Part shown: positions 61,320-64,000 of the stretch, one piece after another
Position numbering within the stretch: position 1 is the stretch's first letter
How the letters are laid out: the number at the start of each line of letters is the position of its first letter
Assembly (NCBI RefSeq): GCF_002000025.1
Contig: NZ_MUZV01000002.1
Span: 186,001 to 250,000 of the forward strand
Reading direction: 5' to 3'
Source of the DNA: Cognaticolwellia aestuarii
Lineage (GTDB): Bacteria > Pseudomonadota > Gammaproteobacteria > Enterobacterales > Alteromonadaceae
DNA: 64,000 nt
Translations under genes and position numbers: made by a program
Notes under the pieces: model-generated
Databases searched by the model: none
Told to the model about the DNA's origin: nothing
Seen by the model: the letters and a program-made list of their open reading frames with translations, nothing else

Positions 61320-63221
61320 ATGCCATTATACTCTCTGCTATTTATCGCGCTGTTTTTTACCCCATTTAGTTACGCTGATACACAAAGTACGTCCAACAAA
61401 AGTAATGCCAATGAAAACAGTGTCAGCAGCCAACCATCAACAGAAAAAACGGCTGCAAATAGTAAGTATCAGCAGTTAACTGAAGATTTTTCGAAAGCTG
61501 AACAACCAAAACAGCAAGCAGACATTTTGATCTCGTTACTTGAACTTATCAGTACAGACAGAAACTACTGGCCACACTTTGAGGCAGAAGAAAGCAAAGC
61601 ACTAACGTTATTAACGCAAACACTGGCCAATGAGCAAAAGTTCGACATTTACTATCATCTAGGTTTAATACAGTATCGCCAAGGTAAATTCAGCGAAGCC
61701 GAAACCTACCTTCTTACTAGTCTTAACTTTACCGATGAAACTCGCTTAAGCAGTAGTAAAAGTTACTATGCCTACGGTATTTCGCTGGTTAGGCAAGGAA
61801 AAATGGTTGAAGGTTTAGACAACATATTAAAAGCTCACGACATACAAATTGCCGTACAAGGCTTTGCTTCATCGAAAATATTAATTGGTTTAGGCTTCAC
61901 CAATTTTTATATGAAAAACTACGATAAAGCCATTGACTACACACAGCAGTCAATTGCTAGCCAACCAGAAAATGACTTAATGCTCATTGAGTTATATCCC
62001 AATTTAGCCGCCATGTTTATAGCACAAGAAAACTACGACAGTGCTTTAGAAGCAATAAACCAAGCCGAACGTGTTGCTCACTATCATAATATTTTTGACC
62101 GTGTTGCGATTATTGTTAATAAAGCCACAATTTATGCTGAGCTAGGCGAAGACAAAAAAGCGATAGAATATTACTTAAAAGCCCTTGATATCACAAATGA
62201 AAAAGGCGACGCAATTAATAAACCAACGGTAGTAAGCAACTTAGCTGAAAGTCATCAAAACCTAGGTATGCATGACATAGCCGCAAATTATTTTGAGCAA
62301 GCTTACCAGCTTTATGCTGATGATAGTCAGCTTATCAAGCGTTTAGAGCTATATCCGCCGATGATAAAAAACTATCAATCATTAAAAAACTATCAGCGAG
62401 CATTAGCGTTAATGATTGAATATAAAGACCTCGCTGATGAAAGCACGTCACTTTCAGCCAAAGAAAAGTTTGATCAATCACAAGCCGCCTACGACTTAGC
62501 CGTAAAAGAAAACGCGCTAATTGAAGCCAAGCTAGAGCAAACCCGAAATGAAAACTCAATTTTATATCTTTATGGTGTCGTCAGCTTTTTTACGCTTTTT
62601 GCGGTATTTTTGTTTATAGCTTACCGATTGAAAAACTCGGCCTACAAAAAAGTAAAAGAGCTCGCCACTCGTGATCAACTCACCGGTTTACTGAATAGGC
62701 GTGCACTGCACGACATTTTTGAATTAGAAATGAACCGTGCCAAACGAAATAAAAATACCTTTAGCGTTATTTTGCTCGACATTGATCATTTTAAAACCTT
62801 AAACGATACATATGGTCACGACTATGGCGATGTGGTTTTACAGGAAATCGCTCAAACATTACAAAGTTCAGTAAGAGAAATGGACAAAGTTAGTCGTTGG
62901 GGCGGAGAAGAGTTCTTGATCTTCCTACCAGAAACAAACCAAGCACAAGCGACGATCTTGGCTGAAAAAATAAGACAAGTTGTTAGTGATATACCGCTTT
63001 ATTACCCTATGCCCGAGTCAAAATCAGAGTCAAAATCAGAGCCAACTAAAAAATCATCAACAAAACAGCCGCAAGCACAAGTTGTTCAAGTGACCATCTC
63101 GTTAGGTGTTGCAGAATATCAGTTGCAGGACAATTACAAAGACATTGTTAAACAAGCTGACTTAGGGCTATATAAGGCGAAGGATCAAGGGCGAAATACT
63201 GTAGTGTGTATTAATAGCTAG
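61320..63221 (+). CDS. TPR-domain membrane diguanylate cyclase
   Basis: A 633-residue protein. A signal/anchor segment (residues 1-20, ending YA) precedes a periplasmic region of about 7-8 TPR repeats (YYHLGLIQYRQGKFSEAETYLLTSL, ILIGLGFTNFYMKNYDKAIDYTQQSI...). A coiled coil, a membrane helix (VSFFTLFAVFLFIAYRL, ~425-441) and a GGDEF domain follow. The A-site is GGEEF and the I-site REMD precedes it by five residues, so the enzyme should be active and product-inhibited. A Ser/Lys-rich insert (ESKSESKSEPTKKSSTK) lies in the domain. It makes cyclic di-GMP. Confidence 0.92.
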   Translation: MPLYSLLFIALFFTPFSYADTQSTSNKSNANENSVSSQPSTEKTAANSKYQQLTEDFSKAEQPKQQADILISLLELISTDRNYWPHFEAEESKALTLLTQTLANEQKFDIYYHLGLIQYRQGKFSEAETYLLTSLNFTDETRLSSSKSYYAYGISLVRQGKMVEGLDNILKAHDIQIAVQGFASSKILIGLGFTNFYMKNYDKAIDYTQQSIASQPENDLMLIELYPNLAAMFIAQENYDSALEAINQAERVAHYHNIFDRVAIIVNKATIYAELGEDKKAIEYYLKALDITNEKGDAINKPTVVSNLAESHQNLGMHDIAANYFEQAYQLYADDSQLIKRLELYPPMIKNYQSLKNYQRALALMIEYKDLADESTSLSAKEKFDQSQAAYDLAVKENALIEAKLEQTRNENSILYLYGVVSFFTLFAVFLFIAYRLKNSAYKKVKELATRDQLTGLLNRRALHDIFELEMNRAKRNKNTFSVILLDIDHFKTLNDTYGHDYGDVVLQEIAQTLQSSVREMDKVSRWGGEEFLIFLPETNQAQATILAEKIRQVVSDIPLYYPMPESKSESKSEPTKKSSTKQPQAQVVQVTISLGVAEYQLQDNYKDIVKQADLGLYKAKDQGRNTVVCINS

Positions 63222-63302
63222 CTTGATTAATATCAACTAAGTTAGTCACTTATCTAAATACTCATTGACAATTAATTACATTTTTATCAATCTGGGTACG
63301 AC

Positions 63303-63358
63303 ATAATAATATTTCAGATATAAATACCCACAGGGCGTTATATCTGAAATATTATTAT
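63303..63358. terminator. Long hairpin after diguanylate cyclase
   Basis: A perfect 20-bp inverted repeat (ATAATAATATTTCAGATATA and complement) around a 16-nt loop containing CCCACAGGG, which may itself pair. It is followed by T-rich sequence and is probably a terminator. Confidence 0.7.
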
Positions 63359-63395
63359 TTTGAGCTTATGGACGAAGTGTAATTAGGATGATGAC

Positions 63396-64000
63396 GTGAC
63401 CCCGCAGTTTTACAATGACAACGCCAAAGAACTTGCTAAACAATACCTTTCAAAATCATTTGAAGAGGTTCACCAAAGTTGGTCGCACTTTTTACCTGCC
63501 ATTTTTAAAAATGCCAATGCTCGTATCTTAGATCTAGGCGCAGGATCGGGGCGAGACGCTAAGTATTTTGCTGAGCTTGCTGAAAAAACGCATCAAACCG
63601 AAAACAATATTCAAGTTTATGCTGTGGAACCCGCCACTGAATTTGCCGAGTTAGGAGCTCAAGTTACCCAAGGCTTGAAGGTTAAATGGCTTAATGATGC
63701 GTTACCGACATTAAGTGTCATAACTAAGCAAGAAGTTAGCTTTGACTTAATTTTGCTAAGCGCTGTTTGGATGCACATTCCGCAAAGTGCCCGGGCTCGT
63801 GCAATTCGTAAACTTGCCAATTTATTAAAGCCCGGCGGAAAACTCGTTATATCATTACGCCACGGACAAACTGAAGACGATTTAAAACTGCGTAAAATGC
63901 ATGTCGTATGCGCCGATGAGTTAAAAAGCCTAGCGACAGATGTTGGCTTATTTACGCAACTAGAAACCCCAAAAGAAGCCGATAAACTTGGCAGAAATCA
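63396..64000 (+). CDS. Class I SAM-dependent methyltransferase (3' end outside window)
   Basis: At least 201 residues from GTG at 63396 (AGGA 7 nt upstream). The SAM-binding motif I is ARILDLGAGSGRDAKYF; later motifs are VYAVEPATEFAELG, FDLILLSAVWMHIP and LANLLKPGGKLVISLRHG. The layout is that of a small soluble methyltransferase of the UbiE/Tam type. The substrate is unknown. The gene continues beyond the window, and the methylation target cannot be deduced from the part shown. Confidence 0.85.
   Translation, partial: MTPQFYNDNAKELAKQYLSKSFEEVHQSWSHFLPAIFKNANARILDLGAGSGRDAKYFAELAEKTHQTENNIQVYAVEPATEFAELGAQVTQGLKVKWLNDALPTLSVITKQEVSFDLILLSAVWMHIPQSARARAIRKLANLLKPGGKLVISLRHGQTEDDLKLRKMHVVCADELKSLATDVGLFTQLETPKEADKLGRN

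Overview
The window is AT-rich chromosomal DNA from a marine gammaproteobacterium, most likely Colwelliaceae or a close Alteromonadales relative (Colwellia/Thalassotalea type). This rests on gene content and order seen by eye: uspE-fnr-cco order, alginate lyases with a TonB receptor, and Alteromonadales-type uncharacterised families. No database search was possible.

Layout. 1-3.0 kb: end of an ABC exporter, a DUF1415 protein, a membrane protein and a Bax-like glucosaminidase. 3.0-7.2 kb (minus strand): a Tsx-like outer-membrane channel and an AzgA-type purine permease, ttcA and uspE. 7.3-16.5 kb (minus): a respiratory block with fnr, a TauE/SafE-like protein, ccoS, ccoI, ccoH, ccoP, ccoQ, ccoO and ccoN, then a second FNR-type regulator. 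FNR boxes lie before ccoN, uspE and the lipoprotein gene at 16.6 kb. 18.1-21.3 kb: a thioredoxin/DUF4266/DUF3570/ApbE cluster that looks like a flavinylation-linked envelope redox system. 21.3-24.9 kb: a probable DUF3083 protein, an M28 peptidase lipoprotein and a small lipoprotein. 25.2-26.2 kb: three intact tRNA-Asn genes behind a strong promoter, followed by a decayed tandem array of tRNA-Asn pseudogenes with terminators. 26.3-34.1 kb: a palindromic pair of DnaA-like boxes, a MATE exporter, uvrB, a glutathione peroxidase, a beta-hydroxyacid dehydrogenase and sbcB.

34.5-40.6 kb is an accessory island next to sbcB. It holds a two-domain MazG-like NTP pyrophosphohydrolase, small unknown proteins, a WYL-domain regulator, a wrecked DUF2779 gene, an unknown 308-residue protein, a truncated RAYT, a truncated IS256 element and a small repeat protein. 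Five near-identical inverted repeats of the form T(G/A)AGACA-N5-TGTC(T/C)(T/C)A sit at almost the same distance upstream of five island genes, with a -10 box 27-28 nt from the start of each. This points to one regulon, probably controlled by the WYL protein, and is the strongest candidate here for an undescribed system.

41.0-54 kb: a DUF4153 membrane protein, then an alginate-use locus: two PL7 lyases, a VCBS-type lipoprotein with a recent internal duplication, a TonB-dependent receptor and a probable DEH reductase. A TTGGTTGAC(A/C)AA motif recurs at three promoters. 54.3-61.0 kb: a DASS-family transporter and a porin, each preceded by a sigma-54 (-24/-12) promoter, next to a DctB/DctD-like kinase and sigma-54 activator; these four probably form one nutrient-uptake circuit. 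61.3-64 kb: a TPR-GGDEF diguanylate cyclase and the start of a methyltransferase gene.
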